In this document: one piece after another, positions 5,626-5,840 of the stretch
How the letters are laid out: each line of letters begins with the position of its first letter
Position numbering within the stretch: the stretch's first letter is position 1
From: Acidithiobacillus sp.
GTDB lineage: Bacteria; Pseudomonadota; Gammaproteobacteria; Acidithiobacillales; Acidithiobacillaceae
Direction of reading: 5' to 3'
Length of the DNA stretch: 5,840 nt
Assembly: GCA_028065135.1 (NCBI GenBank)
Contig: JAPTWR010000070.1
Span: 1-5,840 of the forward strand
Translations under genes and position numbers: made by a program
Notes under the pieces: generated by a model
What the model was told of the DNA's origin: nothing
Databases searched by the model: none
Seen by the model: the letters and a program-made list of their open reading frames with translations, nothing else

Positions 5626-5631
5626 AAGATA

Positions 5632-5636
5632 CCTCT
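5632..5636 (-). promoter_or_regulatory. Ribosome binding site of the HNH gene
   Basis: AGAGG on the minus strand, six bases before the ATG at 5625-5623. It overlaps the TAG stop of the upstream gene (5637-5635), consistent with coupled translation. Confidence 0.65.
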
Positions 5637-5840
5637 ATTCGCGGGGGGTGAGCACAATGAATTTGTCGCTATCGCCATACGCGATGTGAAAGTTTGCCAC
5701 TTTTGCGTCGAATGGCTTTCCCCCTCCATTGCGGGCCGGAAGTTTCATGGTTCGTTTCGTGCGAAGGCCAAAAATCCAGATACCTTGTTCTTCCATCTCA
5801 CGTAGCATTGTGCCGAACTCATATATTGCTTTAACCTTTG
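5635..5840 (-). CDS. Unrecognised protein, C-terminal 67 residues (5' end outside window)
   Basis: The minus-strand frame is open from the right edge (first whole codon AAG at 5838-5836) to TAG at 5637-5635. It reads KVKAIYEFGTMLREMEEQG, then IWIFGLRTKRTMKLPA, a Gly-rich turn, and HIAYGDSDKFIVLTPRE at the end. Alternating charged helix and beta-like hydrophobic stretches look like a real folded domain. I do not recognise the family. It ends 9 bases before the HNH gene, whose ribosome binding site overlaps this stop, so the two form an operon and probably act together. The promoter and start lie outside the window. Confidence 0.7.
   Translation of the reverse strand, partial: KVKAIYEFGTMLREMEEQGIWIFGLRTKRTMKLPARNGGGKPFDAKVANFHIAYGDSDKFIVLTPRE

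Noticed and set aside
5572..5805. Plus-strand 77-residue frame at the right edge
   Set aside because: It is antisense to both the HNH start and the partial upstream gene, which are linked by a fitting 9-base gap and ribosome binding site.
1..5840. CRISPR array, riboswitch, rRNA or complete insertion sequence
   Set aside because: No regularly spaced identical repeats, no recognisable riboswitch core or rRNA, and the transposase pieces lack ends and catalytic parts.

Overview
This window looks like the junction between a conserved proteobacterial chromosome and the left end of an integrated, partly decayed mobile element. The left ~870 bases are GC-rich and carry the 3' third of lon. The protein is a typical proteobacterial Lon, and GC content plus style would fit an Acidithiobacillus-like acidophile or another GC-rich gamma/beta-proteobacterium. 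That placement is an inference and not a firm identification. After lon come two hairpins, the second a good intrinsic terminator, and then, on the minus strand, only the 3' half of a tRNA-Thr(CGT): the anticodon arm, T arm, acceptor strand and encoded CCA are there, but the D arm and 5' acceptor strand are not. A 3' tRNA fragment beside a housekeeping gene is the usual scar left by a tyrosine-recombinase-driven integrative element, so everything to the right of about 1024 is probably island DNA.

Region by region: 1024-1257 has no gene but holds a cluster of TCAC motifs, four of them spaced exactly 10 bases apart, that could be recombinase arm sites. 1258-1806 is a scrap heap of two different insertion sequences fused head to tail on the minus strand: the C-terminus of an ISXO2/IS1595-type transposase and an internal piece of an IS110-type transposase. 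1806-2690 is markedly AT-rich and holds two small unrecognised, probably degraded reading frames, a sigma70-like promoter and a strong inverted repeat. 2543-4005 is a translationally coupled pair on the plus strand. The first gene has an AT-rich, membrane-like N-terminus joined to a GC-rich AlpA/MerR-like helix-turn-helix; the second is a winged-helix (HTH_36-like) protein of a type common on integrative elements and phages. Together they look like element regulators or replication-initiation proteins.

Facing them from the right is a minus-strand operon of at least two genes. An unrecognised protein, of which only the last 67 residues are in the window, ends 9 bases before a 464-residue protein with an N-terminal HNH_5-like nuclease motif followed by a long domain I do not recognise. 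A nuclease with a large accessory domain and a co-transcribed partner, on an island at a tRNA gene, is the best candidate for an undescribed (possibly defence) system here. The intergenic region between the two convergent units (4006-4230) has no gene but contains a perfect 12-base palindrome and short direct repeats. No integrase, CRISPR array, rRNA or complete tRNA is visible in the window.
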